Positions 1 to 9,291 of a DNA stretch of 64,000 nt are shown one piece after another. The notes under the pieces are model-generated. The model did not search any database and had not been told where the DNA came from. It saw only the letters and a program-made list of their open reading frames with translations. The translations under genes were made by a program, and so were the position numbers. Numbering within the stretch: the stretch's first letter is position 1; every line of letters begins with the position of its first letter. Origin of the DNA: UBA7446 sp965657545 (GTDB taxonomy: Bacteria > Bacteroidota > Bacteroidia > Flavobacteriales > Flavobacteriaceae). Where the stretch lies: assembly GCA_965657545.1 (NCBI GenBank), contig CBFHOG010000009.1, positions 1 to 64,000 of the forward strand. Reading direction: 5' to 3'.

Positions 1-410
1 GTGACGATGATGATGATAATGACGGGGTTATAGACACCGAGGATAACTGTCCTTTATTGTACAATCCAGATCAATCTGATAGGGATCAAGATGGTAAAGG
101 GGATGTGTGTGAGCAAGACGAAGTATATGTATCACAGGTGTTAACTCCTAACGGCGATGGAGTAAATGATACTTGGATGATTTATAACATCCAATATCAT
201 TCGAACAATGTTGTTGTTGTGTATAACCGTTGGGGCGATGAAGTGTTTTACAGACAGGGATATCAGAACGACTGGAACGGACACTTTAATGTCAGGTCAA
301 AACGAATAACCAACATATCACTACCGGAGTCCGCTGCGTACTATTACCGCGTGGATCTTAATGGAGATGGTTCGTTTGAACAAGAAGGATGGTTATATAT
401 TTCAAAATAA
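1..410 (+). CDS. Secreted protein with TSP3 repeats and gliding-type (T9SS type B) C-terminal domain, 5' end outside window
   Basis: Only the last ~136 codons are present; the frame is open from base 3. It begins with an Asp/Asn-rich calcium-binding thrombospondin type 3-like stretch (DGVIDTEDNCP, then DRDQDGKGDVCE), followed by a CHU_C-type gliding-associated C-terminal domain with the typical TPNGDGVNDTW motif and YNRWGDEVF. In this family the domain directs export through the type IX secretion system and cell-surface attachment. The porP/sprF gene follows with TAATG overlap, the usual pairing of a large T9SS substrate with its PorP/SprF partner. The adhesive or ligand-binding part lies upstream of the window, so the specific function cannot be given. 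Confidence 0.9.
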   Translation, partial: DDDDDNDGVIDTEDNCPLLYNPDQSDRDQDGKGDVCEQDEVYVSQVLTPNGDGVNDTWMIYNIQYHSNNVVVVYNRWGDEVFYRQGYQNDWNGHFNVRSKRITNISLPESAAYYYRVDLNGDGSFEQEGWLYISK

Positions 411-1303
411 TGAGAAGGATGAGACACTTTTTTAAGTTACACGTATTTGTTTTGACATTGGGGTATTCATTAAATGTTACAGCTCAGCAAGAGCCTCTGT
501 TTTCCCACTATAATGATATTATAGAGGTGTTTAACCCAGCAGTGTCAGGGATTCATGAGCAAATGAGATTTACGGCATTAAACAGAACGCAATGGTCGGC
601 TATAGACAACGCCCCAGAGACCTTTGTTTTTGGAGTAAGCTTGCCCACTAGGACCAATGTTGGCCTTGGGTTAAATGTAATTCAAGATAAAACGTTTATT
701 GAAAGAAGTACTTTTGTTGGAGTTGATTATTCATACAAGCTAAAACTGAATGAAGATACAAACCTCTTTTTGGGATTAAAAGGAGGATTGCATACCTATG
801 AAGTTGACCCATCACTTCTTGAAAGTTACAACCTAACACCTGACACTTCATTAGAGCGTTTTTCTAAAACGCTTCCTAATGTTGGTATGGGATTTTATTT
901 AACTCATAAAAGGCTTTCCATTTCAATGGCATCTCCAAGACTTTTAAACACTGATCGTGTGCAGGAGCGTGAGGGTCGTGCTGTTTTTGCTAAAGACAGA
1001 GTGCATTATTATACATCTGCAAACTATATTTTTGATGTAACTCAAAACATCACTTTTGATCCAACAGTCATCACTCGGTTTGTTTGGGGTGCCCCCATGT
1101 CCTTTGATTTTCAAGGGAGGTTCACCTACGACAAGATGGTATCATTGACAGGAGCTTTACGAACAGACGATACCTACGTGGCAATGGTACAATTTAACGT
1201 GTTTGACAATTTTACAATTGGCTGGGCGTATGAGAGTGGTAGTCAGGCCACTTTATCCAACTATGGAAGCTCACAAGAGTTTATGCTCAGGATATCTTTA
1301 TAG
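410..1303 (+). CDS. PorP/SprF family type IX secretion system membrane protein
   Basis: About 297 aa. I chose the ATG at 410 because it overlaps the upstream stop (TAATG); ATGs at 389 and 419 are in the same frame. A signal peptide ends near VTAQQ and the mature protein starts EPLFSHY...FNPAVSG, the hallmark of PorP/SprF proteins, followed by alternating beta-strand-like segments of an outer-membrane barrel. Family members help secretion or surface anchoring of T9SS substrates, and each often works with the adjacent large gliding-type protein, which is the gene ending at 410. A clear terminator follows the stop. Confidence 0.92.
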   Translation: MRRMRHFFKLHVFVLTLGYSLNVTAQQEPLFSHYNDIIEVFNPAVSGIHEQMRFTALNRTQWSAIDNAPETFVFGVSLPTRTNVGLGLNVIQDKTFIERSTFVGVDYSYKLKLNEDTNLFLGLKGGLHTYEVDPSLLESYNLTPDTSLERFSKTLPNVGMGFYLTHKRLSISMASPRLLNTDRVQEREGRAVFAKDRVHYYTSANYIFDVTQNITFDPTVITRFVWGAPMSFDFQGRFTYDKMVSLTGALRTDDTYVAMVQFNVFDNFTIGWAYESGSQATLSNYGSSQEFMLRISL

Positions 1304-1332
1304 TTTTTAGAAAAACCGATTTATTTTAATTC

Positions 1333-1361
1333 AAAGAGCCGCATTTAGTGGCTCTTTTTAT
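1333..1361 (+). terminator. Rho-independent terminator after porP/sprF
   Basis: AAAGAGCC (1333-1340) pairs perfectly with GGCTCTTT (1350-1357) across a 9-nt loop, followed by a T run. Confidence 0.9.
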
Positions 1362-1465
1362 TTAAAACCGGCGATAAAAGCAATAACCTTAAAAAATTAC
1401 TGTTGAAACTCAGAAACGCTTTTTAGCTACTAGCAGCCATTATAAATTTGAATATCTTTTAAAAC

Positions 1466-1504
1466 AAAACCCCCTGAAAATCAATGATTAACAGGGGGTT
1501 TTTT
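1466..1504 (-). terminator. Terminator downstream of tRNA-Phe
   Basis: The arms AACCCCCTG and CAGGGGGTT are flanked by A and T runs, so the hairpin can terminate in both directions. It lies immediately 3' of the minus-strand tRNA-Phe. Confidence 0.85.
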
Positions 1505-1505
1505 G

Positions 1506-1578
1506 TGGTACCTCCAGGAATCGAACCAGGGACACAAGGATTTTCAGTCCTTTGCTCTACCAACTGAGCTAAGGTACC
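1506..1578 (-). tRNA. tRNA-Phe (GAA)
   Basis: A complete cloverleaf reads on the minus strand: acceptor GGTACCT pairs with AGGTACC, there is a TAGCTCAGTTGGTAGAGC D-arm, anticodon loop CTGAAAA (GAA), a GGTTCGATTCC T-arm and discriminator A. CCA is not encoded. It is the only RNA gene between the porP/sprF terminator and coaX. Confidence 0.97.
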
Positions 1579-1661
1579 ATGCAAAAATTTGCAGGCACAA
1601 ATATAGCCCCTTTCCCACAATTGGCAAGTAGCTTAAAAAAAAACTTCTACTTTAGCATTCT

Positions 1662-2405
1662 ATGAAAAAAAATGGACACTTGGTGCTAGATGTTGGAAAC
1701 ACCCATGTTAAGTACGGTTATTTTGTGTCAGATGCGTTGCAAAAAACGGGCGTGTGTACGGATTGGACAACATTGCAATGGAATACATTTTTTAAGGCAA
1801 ATCCTATTGAGTCGATTTTAGTTGGCGGAGATGGATCTCAAACAAAGCATTTGGTTGCTAAATTCTCTAATGCCTCCAAAATTATTTTTATAGACAGTAC
1901 TATCAATTACCCTTTTACCTCAGATTATGACAATCTGGATTCCTTGGGTATTGACCGTAGGGCTTTACTGGCTGGAGCATTATTAAAATTTCCTGACACA
2001 CCTGCTTTGATAATTGATGCTGGTAGTTGCATTACCTATGATTTTATGGACGAAAATGCACATCACATAGGTGGCGCTATTTCACCCGGAAGAGCTATGC
2101 GTTATCACGCTATGCATTTATTTACTGAGAAACTTCCGCATTTAAATCCTACAGAAATAGTTCCTGCTATTGGAAAATCTACCAAAACGAGTATGGAAAT
2201 AGGTGTAGAATCTGGAGTCATTGCTGAAATTCAGTCACATATTGATGCATTCTCACATTCACATGGCAATTTTACCATAATTTTAACAGGCGGAGACGCT
2301 AATTTTTTGAATAAAAAGATAAAAAACACCATATTTGCCGTCTCAGATTTGACCCTTATAGGTCTATATCACCTACTGATGTTTAATTCATTACATGAAA
2401 AGTAA
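1662..2405 (+). CDS. coaX: Type III pantothenate kinase
   Basis: A 247-aa cytosolic enzyme for the first step of coenzyme A synthesis, phosphorylation of pantothenate by ATP. The acetate/sugar-kinase-like fold is visible: phosphate-1 motif DVGNTHVKYG (residues 10-19, Asp10), GIDRR (96-100), phosphate-2 motif IDAGSCITYDF (118-128) and GGAISPG (137-143). Length is normal for the Baf/CoaX family, which needs a monovalent cation. The stop overlaps the start of the next gene by 11 bases, suggesting co-transcription with the outer-membrane and TPR genes, a common order in flavobacteria. Confidence 0.96.
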   Translation: MKKNGHLVLDVGNTHVKYGYFVSDALQKTGVCTDWTTLQWNTFFKANPIESILVGGDGSQTKHLVAKFSNASKIIFIDSTINYPFTSDYDNLDSLGIDRRALLAGALLKFPDTPALIIDAGSCITYDFMDENAHHIGGAISPGRAMRYHAMHLFTEKLPHLNPTEIVPAIGKSTKTSMEIGVESGVIAEIQSHIDAFSHSHGNFTIILTGGDANFLNKKIKNTIFAVSDLTLIGLYHLLMFNSLHEK

Positions 2406-3639
2406 TTTTCTTTCAATTTCACTGGTTCTTTTTGGCATGTATGCATTTGCCCAAAATGCTACGCTTTCTCCATATTCATACTATGGTATAGGACAGCCCG
2501 TTTCCACTAGGACTGCAGAAAATAATTCGATTGGTGGGGTAACAACATATGCCGACAGCACACAGTTTAGCCTAGACAATCCAGCTACCCTTGGAAAGCT
2601 CAGATATGTGCAATATCGTGTGGGTGCAAATTATAAATCGTCCATCCAACAGACTTTACAAGCACAAGCATCTGTTTCAACCTCAGCTTTAAATTACTTA
2701 TCTCTAAGTGTTCCTACAAAACATTTTGCATTTGGTTTTGGGCTTAAGCCGAAAACTTCCCTTGGATATAGGGTTAACACAACTACAGAAAATAACGACC
2801 TAGAATATAAAAATTTGCTTAGCGGAACAGGCGGGGTAAATAGTACTTTTTTAAGCGTTGCTACTAAGCCTTATAAAGGATTAAGTTTAGGCGTTAGCGC
2901 CTTTTATAACTTTGGCTACGTCGAGAAAACCCTTATTCAAACTGCATCAGGAATTCAAAATAGCACACAATTTGTGACAGATTCTGAGCTAAGTGGTGTT
3001 CACTATACTTTTGGTATGCATTACGGAAGTAATATTTTTTCAAACTACACACTCCAACTTTCAGCCACATATACTCCAAACGCTTCATTACAGAGCACTA
3101 ATTCAAGAACCATTTCTAGTATAACCACAAATGGAACTATTGGTACGAATAAGGAAATTGATTTGGGGAATTTAGAAACAACTACAAATAGGTTAGCAGC
3201 CGAAACCACACTGGGTCTTGGCTTTGGCAAGCCACAGCACTGGTTTGCTGGTGTGACATATGTTAATACTTCTAAAGGAATAGTAAACCCATTAGAATCC
3301 AGTGCAGATTCGAATTTTGTTCCAGCATCGCGATTTTCTGCTGGCGGATTTTATATCCCAAAATACGATTCCTTTACAAGCTTTTTAAGCCGAGTGGTAT
3401 ATCGAGCAGGGGTCCGCTGGGAACATACAGGTCTAGAATTAAAGAATCAAGCCGTGAAAGACTTTGGCATAACCTTTGGAATTGGATTGCCAGTAAATGT
3501 ATTATCCAAAATTAATATTGGTGTAGAAATAGGCCAAATGGGAACCAATGATGCCGGTCTAATTAAAGAAAATTACACAAATATCATGCTGGGCTTTTCG
3601 CTCAGTGATATCTGGTTTATTAAAAGGAAATACGATTAA
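2395..3639 (+). CDS. Predicted outer-membrane beta-barrel protein
   Basis: 414 aa with a signal peptide (cleavage near MYAFAQN). The mature part starts with an SPYSYYGIGQPV segment and then amphipathic beta-strand-rich sequence ending in a strand, consistent with an outer-membrane barrel; no enzymatic motif is seen. It overlaps coaX by 11 bases and precedes a TPR protein and lptC, a conserved arrangement I recognise from Flavobacteriaceae. A role in envelope biogenesis or lipid transport is inferred from context only. Confidence 0.8.
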   Translation: MKSNFLSISLVLFGMYAFAQNATLSPYSYYGIGQPVSTRTAENNSIGGVTTYADSTQFSLDNPATLGKLRYVQYRVGANYKSSIQQTLQAQASVSTSALNYLSLSVPTKHFAFGFGLKPKTSLGYRVNTTTENNDLEYKNLLSGTGGVNSTFLSVATKPYKGLSLGVSAFYNFGYVEKTLIQTASGIQNSTQFVTDSELSGVHYTFGMHYGSNIFSNYTLQLSATYTPNASLQSTNSRTISSITTNGTIGTNKEIDLGNLETTTNRLAAETTLGLGFGKPQHWFAGVTYVNTSKGIVNPLESSADSNFVPASRFSAGGFYIPKYDSFTSFLSRVVYRAGVRWEHTGLELKNQAVKDFGITFGIGLPVNVLSKINIGVEIGQMGTNDAGLIKENYTNIMLGFSLSDIWFIKRKYD

Positions 3640-3647
3640 TTAAAACT

Positions 3648-5024
3648 ATGAGAAATACGTTATTTTTATTGATGTTATGCTTGGGCGCTACTGCCATTGC
3701 ACAAGGGGATAAAAATTCATGTCCTGGAAACTTATCTATTTTTGCAGAATTTGCAAAAGTAAAAAACTACGATTCGGCATACCAACCATGGAAAGAAGTT
3801 CGAACTATTTGTCCTGAACTTAATGTGGCTACCTTCAAGTATGGCGAACGTATTTTAAATCATAAAATTAAAAATGCAACCGATGATAAGGCACTTTATC
3901 AACAGGAACTCATTTCCCTTTATGATGATTGGATTACTTATTTCCCAACGACTAAAAGAGGCGCTAGCGAAGTAGGTAAAATCTTATCTTCAAAAGCACA
4001 GGCCATGTTTGATTACAACATAGGAACAACTCAAGAGGCATTTGATATATTCAATCAAGCATTTACGCAAGATGCCGCAAGCTTCACAAGTCCAAAGCGC
4101 TTATATACATTTTTTAAGTCGTCGTATAATTTGTACAAAGAAGGAAACCTAACAACAGAAGATTTATTTACCAAATACGAGGAGATTTCAGAAAAATTTG
4201 AGTTGGAGCAAACAAACTTGGCGCGTAAACTGGATGTTATACTAAAAAAAGAAGACGATGGTCAGCCAGTAACATCAAGAGAGCAACGTAACAAGCGTGT
4301 ATATGAAACCAACGTATTGGCATTTTCTACCTATGCTGGAAACTTAGATGCCATGATTTCTAAAGAATCCAGCTGTGAGAATTTAATTCCACTCTACCGT
4401 AAAAACTTTGAAGCAAACAAAACCAACAGCGTTTGGTTAAATCGAGCAGCGAGTAGAATGGATGCCAAAGAATGTTCTGACGATCCACTTTTTGTAGAGC
4501 TTGTGGAAGCGCTTCACGGCATTAACCCATCCGCAAATTCAGCCTACTATTTAGGTTTATTAAAAGATAAATCAGGAGATAGTAAAGGCGCGTTGGCTTA
4601 CTATGAAGAATCTTTAACATTGGAGCAAGATCAGTATCGCAAGGCAGCAATCTTATACAAAATAGCTGTAAAATTTAAGACTAGAGGATTGAAAAGTAAA
4701 GCGCGTTCGTATGCTAACAGAGCGTTGAAAAATCAACCTTCAATGGGAAAAGCATATATGCTTATTGCAAATTTATACGCCTCAAGTGCAAATAGTTGTG
4801 GTACCACGCAGTTTGAAAAACGTGCAGTATATTGGTTGGCGGCGAAAACAGCCCGTCGTGCAGCCTCTGTTGATCCTGGAGTTAAGAAAACAGCACTTAA
4901 GATGGCTGCTAGTTACGAAGGTAGAGCACCCAGTAAAACCGATATTTTCACAGAAGGTAATGCAGGCCAAACCATTCGTTTTTCTTGCTGGATTAACGAC
5001 AGTGTAACCGTTCCGCAGTTGTAG
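3648..5024 (+). CDS. Exported tetratricopeptide-repeat protein
   Basis: 458 aa with a signal peptide (MRNTLFLLMLCLGATAIAQG). The C-terminal half has helical TPR-like repeats with typical spacing (for example NSAYYLGLLKDKSGDSKGAL and KAAILYKIAVKFKTRG, around residues 295-380). It is probably periplasmic or anchored to the outer membrane and used for protein-protein contacts. It sits between a beta-barrel gene and lptC with a 1-bp gap to the latter, so it likely belongs to the same envelope operon. The precise partner is unknown. Confidence 0.85.
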   Translation: MRNTLFLLMLCLGATAIAQGDKNSCPGNLSIFAEFAKVKNYDSAYQPWKEVRTICPELNVATFKYGERILNHKIKNATDDKALYQQELISLYDDWITYFPTTKRGASEVGKILSSKAQAMFDYNIGTTQEAFDIFNQAFTQDAASFTSPKRLYTFFKSSYNLYKEGNLTTEDLFTKYEEISEKFELEQTNLARKLDVILKKEDDGQPVTSREQRNKRVYETNVLAFSTYAGNLDAMISKESSCENLIPLYRKNFEANKTNSVWLNRAASRMDAKECSDDPLFVELVEALHGINPSANSAYYLGLLKDKSGDSKGALAYYEESLTLEQDQYRKAAILYKIAVKFKTRGLKSKARSYANRALKNQPSMGKAYMLIANLYASSANSCGTTQFEKRAVYWLAAKTARRAASVDPGVKKTALKMAASYEGRAPSKTDIFTEGNAGQTIRFSCWINDSVTVPQL

Positions 5025-5025
5025 T

Positions 5026-5580
5026 ATGCAACAACTGGATTTGTTCAAAAACCTAATATTTGCGCTAGCAGTGATTGCCACTTGCTCGTGTAAAAATAAC
5101 TTTGAACAGGTCAAGCAGCTTAATCAATTTGATGCGCTTCCAGTTGGAGAGGCCGACACCATAAGAGTTGTTTATACGGATTCGGCACAAACACTAGCAA
5201 TTCTTACAGCACCTAAAAACTTAGATTACACCAATCAACCTTTTCCATACTCCGAGTTCCCAACTGGTGTGGAAGTGGTATTTTATGACGAAAACAATAA
5301 GGAAACTTTTGTAAAAGCGGATTATGGAATTTTGTATAACCGTACTAATTTGGTTGATTTAAGGGGTAACGTACAGATTACAACTCCTGAAGGGGCTGAT
5401 TTGAGAACCGCCCAATTGTACTGGGATGTTGATCGAGAGTGGGTTTTTACAGAAGAAAACTTTACCTTTAAAAACAAAGATTACGATATTGCTGCACGCG
5501 TTTTAGATGCTAGCAGGTCGTTTAATAAAATAACCACAGGACCACTTGTTGGAAGTGTTGCCGTAGAAGAAGAATTATGA
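5026..5580 (+). CDS. lptC: LPS export ABC transporter periplasmic protein LptC
   Basis: 184 aa with a hydrophobic N-terminus (residues ~8-20, ending in ATCSC, so possibly lipid-modified though the lipobox is poor). The body has the LptC/OstA-like pattern: PYSEFPTGVEVVFYD, FVKADYGILYN, VDLRGNVQITTPEG, DREWVFTEENF. LptC forms the periplasmic bridge that passes lipopolysaccharide from the LptBFG transporter to LptA. The start is 1 bp after the TPR gene stop and the stop overlaps the next ORF by ATGA, indicating tight translational coupling. Confidence 0.9.
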   Translation: MQQLDLFKNLIFALAVIATCSCKNNFEQVKQLNQFDALPVGEADTIRVVYTDSAQTLAILTAPKNLDYTNQPFPYSEFPTGVEVVFYDENNKETFVKADYGILYNRTNLVDLRGNVQITTPEGADLRTAQLYWDVDREWVFTEENFTFKNKDYDIAARVLDASRSFNKITTGPLVGSVAVEEEL

Positions 5581-5771
5581 TAAAATTTTACCGAATTTCT
5601 GAAATTATTTACTTGGTTTTTGGCGCACTCTTTTTATTTAGAGCATTTTATTACAGTGGTGCGGAAGGGTCGAAAACTTCACTTGACATTGCCATTGCAG
5701 CTGTTGCCTTTTTGATGTTTTACATCCGCAGGCGTTACCGTAAGAAACTAGAAAAGCGTAAGCAATCCTAA
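5577..5771 (+). CDS. Small two-helix membrane protein
   Basis: 64 aa, coupled to lptC by an ATGA overlap. Two hydrophobic segments (about residues 8-24 and 36-49) are followed by a strongly basic tail (RRRYRKKLEKRKQ) that should stay in the cytoplasm. I recognise no named family. Its fixed place between lptC and the CNNM/CBS gene suggests a real conserved small gene, not a chance frame. Confidence 0.75.
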   Translation: MIKFYRISEIIYLVFGALFLFRAFYYSGAEGSKTSLDIAIAAVAFLMFYIRRRYRKKLEKRKQS

Positions 5772-5774
5772 ACC

Positions 5775-7037
5775 ATGTCTGTTGAGATAACGGTTTTACT
5801 CATTAGCCTTTTGTTGTCGGCATTTTTCTCTGGAATGGAGATTGCATTTGTGTCGTCTAACAAAATCCGACTTGAAATTCAAAAATCACAGAATAAAGGG
5901 TATAGTGTTCTTTTGAAATCAATTACCACTAGCCCTTCACGATTTATTGTTTCCATGTTGGTGGGGAATAATATCTCCCTAGTTGTGTATGGTATTTTTG
6001 CAGGAGACCTTATCGTTCGTCAGCTCTTTCCAAATTATGTAGCCATGGCATCACTTCCACTGCATATTATTTTTTATCAAACCCTTATTTCTACAGCAAT
6101 AATTTTGATTACGGCAGAATTTTTGCCCAAGGTTTTTTTTCAGATTTATGCGAACCGATTTCTAAGTTTTTTTGCGCTTCCTGCTTTTGTTTTTTATCAA
6201 TTGATGAAGCCCATAAGCTGGGCCATACTTCGCTTTTCCGATAGCGTACTTTCTCGTTTTTTCAACGTCCCAAAACAAGAAGAATCCATAGCATTTAGTA
6301 AGGTAGAATTAGGTGATTTTGTATCGGAACACATAGAAACAGCAAACCAAGATGACCGCGATGCCGAATTGCAACTATTCCATAATGCGTTGTCCTTTAC
6401 AAATCTAAAAGCCAGAGAGGTTATGGTGCCTCGGGCTGAAATGGTTGCAGTTGATAGGTACGAAAAACCAGCTGAACTGGTGCATATATTTTCCTCAACT
6501 GGATTCTCTAAAATTTTGATTTATGCGCAAGGCATGGATAATATCATAGGGTATGTTCATGCCTTTGACATGTTTAAAAAACCCAAATCGTTACATGCCA
6601 TTGTCAAGGCTGTGGAATGGATACCTGAAACCATGCGTATTCAAGATGTTTTTAATTTGTTGGTTAAAAAAAGGCGCAGTATTGCTATAGTTTTAGATGA
6701 GTATGGTGGTACCGCAGGAATGTTGACACTTGAAGACATCATTGAAGAATTATTTGGTGAAATTGAAGACGAACACGATACGGTTTCTAATGTTGTGATT
6801 GCCCACGATGACGGTTCGTTTACCTTTTCTGCTCGTCTAGAAATTGATGAAATTAACGCTAGTTTTATGCTCAATCTCCCCGTTTCAGAATCCTATGAAA
6901 CACTCGGAGGACTTATTGTGCATCATAATGCAGACATTCCCCAAGAGGGAGAACGTGTTGCTATAACGGGTTATACCTTTGAAATGTTGGAGGTGTCTAA
7001 CACCAAAGTAGAATTAGTAAAAGTCTATGTCAATTAG
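5775..7037 (+). CDS. Hemolysin-family (CNNM/CBS/CorC) membrane protein
   Basis: 420 aa. The N-terminal CNNM (DUF21) transmembrane domain (residues ~1-185) begins with VLLISLLLSAFFSGMEIAFV, followed by a CBS pair (EVMVPRAEMVAVD around residue 217; AIVLDEYGGTAGMLTLEDIIEELFGEIEDE around 305-335) and a CorC_HlyC domain (EIDEINASFMLNLP to the end). In flavobacteria these are called gliding motility-associated or TlyC/CorC-like proteins; CNNM relatives move Mg2+ or Co2+. The transported ion is not proven here. It lies 3 bp after the small membrane protein, in the same run as lptC and ppiD. Confidence 0.92.
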   Translation: MSVEITVLLISLLLSAFFSGMEIAFVSSNKIRLEIQKSQNKGYSVLLKSITTSPSRFIVSMLVGNNISLVVYGIFAGDLIVRQLFPNYVAMASLPLHIIFYQTLISTAIILITAEFLPKVFFQIYANRFLSFFALPAFVFYQLMKPISWAILRFSDSVLSRFFNVPKQEESIAFSKVELGDFVSEHIETANQDDRDAELQLFHNALSFTNLKAREVMVPRAEMVAVDRYEKPAELVHIFSSTGFSKILIYAQGMDNIIGYVHAFDMFKKPKSLHAIVKAVEWIPETMRIQDVFNLLVKKRRSIAIVLDEYGGTAGMLTLEDIIEELFGEIEDEHDTVSNVVIAHDDGSFTFSARLEIDEINASFMLNLPVSESYETLGGLIVHHNADIPQEGERVAITGYTFEMLEVSNTKVELVKVYVN

Positions 7038-7093
7038 CGTTTTAAATTCTTCTTTTTAATTGTATTTTCGCATGCAGGCTAAATTTTTTAAAC

Positions 7094-9202
7094 ATGGCTA
7101 TTTTAAGTAAAATCAGAGAGCGTTCAATTTTTTTAATCTTCATTATTGGAATGGCGCTTTTAGCGTTTGTTTTCACTGGTGTTTTTGATGGAAGTTCTTC
7201 CACAAGTCAAGATCCTGTTTTGATTGTTGGAGACGAAGAAGTTGGGATTGATGAATTTAGCCGTCAGGTTGATTTTGCCGAGCGCAATTACCGTATGACT
7301 ACCATGCAGGCTGTGAATTTTGCTTACGACCAATCCACAAATGCAAAAGCTTTTGAACAAACCTTTGATGCCTTAGGCTTATTTGTTGGAAAAACACATA
7401 TTGAGCAGTTTATTGAAAACGATCCAAATTTTTCTGCTGACCCACAGTTTCAAGGAGAGGATGGATCCTTTGATTCTAACCTTTTTACAGACTTTATTTT
7501 AGACCTAAGTCAAAACAATCCACAAGGATTTGAGCAATGGAAAGCGCAAGAGGCGTCCATAAAAAATAACATCCGTGTTCAGCATTATGTCGATATGGTT
7601 TCTGCTGGACTAAACACTACAAACTTTGAAGCCCAGCAAAGTTACGCCCTACAAAATGACCTGATTGATTTGGAATATGTACGTATTCCTTACAGCGTAA
7701 TTCCCGATAGTATAGTTCCCGTTTCTAATAAAGATTTGGAACGCTATCTTGCTGATAACGCTGACTCCTATGAGCGTGAAGAGTCTAGAGACCTGCAGTA
7801 TGTTCAATTTACAGAGACCGCTACTCCTGAAGATAAAGTACTTATTGAAAACGAATTACGCGAGTTACTTACCACTCGTGTCGAATTTAATGAGGTTTCA
7901 AAACAAGAAGAAACATTCCCTTCGTTTGGTGATATCGATACAGATGTGTTATCAAATTTTGTAAACGAAAATTCAGACGTTCCTTTTCAAGATACTTTTC
8001 TTTCTGAGGCGGAACTTTCTGGCAACTATGCCAATACCTTATTTAACCTTCCTTTGGGACAAGTTTTTGGACCTTATGAAGATAATGGCTTTACAAACAT
8101 TTCTCGGATAGTTTCTCGTCTTAAACAGGGGAAAGCCAAAGCCCGTCATATTTTAATTGCTTATAAAGGCGCGTCAAGAGCTGCGGAAACGGTAACACGC
8201 ACTAAAGCGACAGCCAAAAAAGAAGCATATACATTGCTTAGAAAAGTTAAAAGGGGTGGCGATTTTGCACAATTGGCACGTGAAAACTCTGACGGTCCAT
8301 CAGCTTCTAGAGGAGGAGAATTACCAGAATTCGTGCGCGAAGATATGGCAGCTCCTTTCAGCGATTTTGTTTTTGGAAATCGAACAGGTTCATTTGGTGT
8401 GGCAGAAACTGAATTTGGCTTCCACGTCATCGAGATACAAGATAAAAAAGATGTAATCAAACTAGCCACCATTTCTAAAAAATTGATTCCTTCAGAAGCC
8501 ACGAGTAATCAAGTCTTTACAGATGCAACACAATTTGAACTTGATGTACAAGTTGCAGATTTCAAAGATGTCGCATCACAAAAAAGTTATGCAGTTAAGG
8601 ATATAAATGACGTGAAAGTTTTAGATGAATCTTTGCCTGTTTTGGGTGTACAACGTCAAGTCGTACGTTGGGCTTTTGAAGAAGGTCGCCAAGCAACAGA
8701 TGTGAAGCGATTCGCATTGTCCACAGGTGGATATATTATTGTTCAAATTAAAAACGTGAAAGAAGCCGGTCTACCTGATGTAGATGAACTAAGAGCAACA
8801 GTGGCTCCACTTGTTTTAAAGGAAAAAAAGAAAGCCATGTTGTTAAAGCAACTCAATGGTTATGACTCTTTGGAAGCGCTTGCCACTGAGTTTGAACAAA
8901 CTGTAAGTACTGCCAAAGCAGTAAATCGTTTCACAAGTATGTTAGCAGGAGCGTCTAACGAGCCCGAGGTTGTTGGCGTTGGTTTTGGCATGGCGAAAGA
9001 CGTTGTTTCTCGTCCTATTGGGGGTAACTCAGGAGTTTTTGTGTTGAAAGTACTAGCCAATACTCCAGCTGAGGACTTAACTAACTACGCTGGTTACAAA
9101 GCTTCTATTTCAAATACTACCAAACAAAATATTCAAACGAATGTTGCAGATGCTTTAAAAAGTAATTTTGAAGTTTCAGACAACCGCGGTTTATATTATT
9201 AG
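7094..9202 (+). CDS. ppiD: PpiD-like SurA/parvulin peptidylprolyl isomerase
   Basis: 702 aa. One N-terminal membrane anchor (IFLIFIIGMALLAFVFTGVF, residues ~12-31) leads into a SurA_N-like chaperone region, then a parvulin domain around residues 345-455 (KARHILIAYKG, GGDFAQLARENSDGPSASRG, GEL, FGFHVIEI), then a long C-terminal chaperone arm. PpiD is a periplasmic foldase tethered to the inner membrane that assists outer-membrane proteins. It ends the envelope gene run; the next 430 bp hold the structured region upstream of the Cas9-like gene. Confidence 0.93.
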   Translation: MAILSKIRERSIFLIFIIGMALLAFVFTGVFDGSSSTSQDPVLIVGDEEVGIDEFSRQVDFAERNYRMTTMQAVNFAYDQSTNAKAFEQTFDALGLFVGKTHIEQFIENDPNFSADPQFQGEDGSFDSNLFTDFILDLSQNNPQGFEQWKAQEASIKNNIRVQHYVDMVSAGLNTTNFEAQQSYALQNDLIDLEYVRIPYSVIPDSIVPVSNKDLERYLADNADSYEREESRDLQYVQFTETATPEDKVLIENELRELLTTRVEFNEVSKQEETFPSFGDIDTDVLSNFVNENSDVPFQDTFLSEAELSGNYANTLFNLPLGQVFGPYEDNGFTNISRIVSRLKQGKAKARHILIAYKGASRAAETVTRTKATAKKEAYTLLRKVKRGGDFAQLARENSDGPSASRGGELPEFVREDMAAPFSDFVFGNRTGSFGVAETEFGFHVIEIQDKKDVIKLATISKKLIPSEATSNQVFTDATQFELDVQVADFKDVASQKSYAVKDINDVKVLDESLPVLGVQRQVVRWAFEEGRQATDVKRFALSTGGYIIVQIKNVKEAGLPDVDELRATVAPLVLKEKKKAMLLKQLNGYDSLEALATEFEQTVSTAKAVNRFTSMLAGASNEPEVVGVGFGMAKDVVSRPIGGNSGVFVLKVLANTPAEDLTNYAGYKASISNTTKQNIQTNVADALKSNFEVSDNRGLYY

Positions 9203-9218
9203 TATAATTCCTATAATA

Positions 9219-9236
9219 TGTAAGATTTATCTTACA
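9219..9236. promoter_or_regulatory. 18-bp perfect inverted repeat downstream of ppiD
   Basis: TGTAAGAT and ATCTTACA are perfect 8-bp arms around a 2-bp centre (TT), starting 17 bp after the ppiD stop. The loop is too tight for a good terminator and there is no U run, so a dimeric DNA-binding site is more likely. It sits just upstream of a possible promoter box (9248-9255). What binds is unknown. Confidence 0.45.
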
Positions 9237-9247
9237 TTAAATTATTG

Positions 9248-9255
9248 TATCTTTT
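9248..9255 (+). promoter_or_regulatory. Possible -7 promoter box (TAnnTTTG-like)
   Basis: TATCTTTT matches seven of eight positions of the Bacteroidota -7 element. No TTG is found 19 bp upstream, where an inverted repeat lies instead. It could drive transcription into the structured region ahead of the Cas9-like gene, starting near 9260. Confidence 0.35.
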
Positions 9256-9269
9256 TCTGTCTATTCATC

Positions 9270-9291
9270 GGTTGAAAACGTAGTTTCAACC
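9270..9291 (+). ncRNA. Stem-loop near the start of the dCas9 upstream region
   Basis: GGTTGAAA (9270-9277) pairs with TTTCAACC (9284-9291) over a 6-nt loop. A second hairpin follows at 9366-9390 (AGAC/GTCT enclosing TCCA-TTTT-TGGA), and a T6 run lies at 9402-9407. A perfect DNA palindrome TGGGTACCCA is at 9299-9308. Together they suggest a structured transcript or 5' leader, but boundaries are unknown. Confidence 0.4.

Noticed and set aside
4765..5114. Additional ORFs on both strands over the end of the TPR gene
   Set aside because: Shadow frames of a clear coding gene without start signals or family features.
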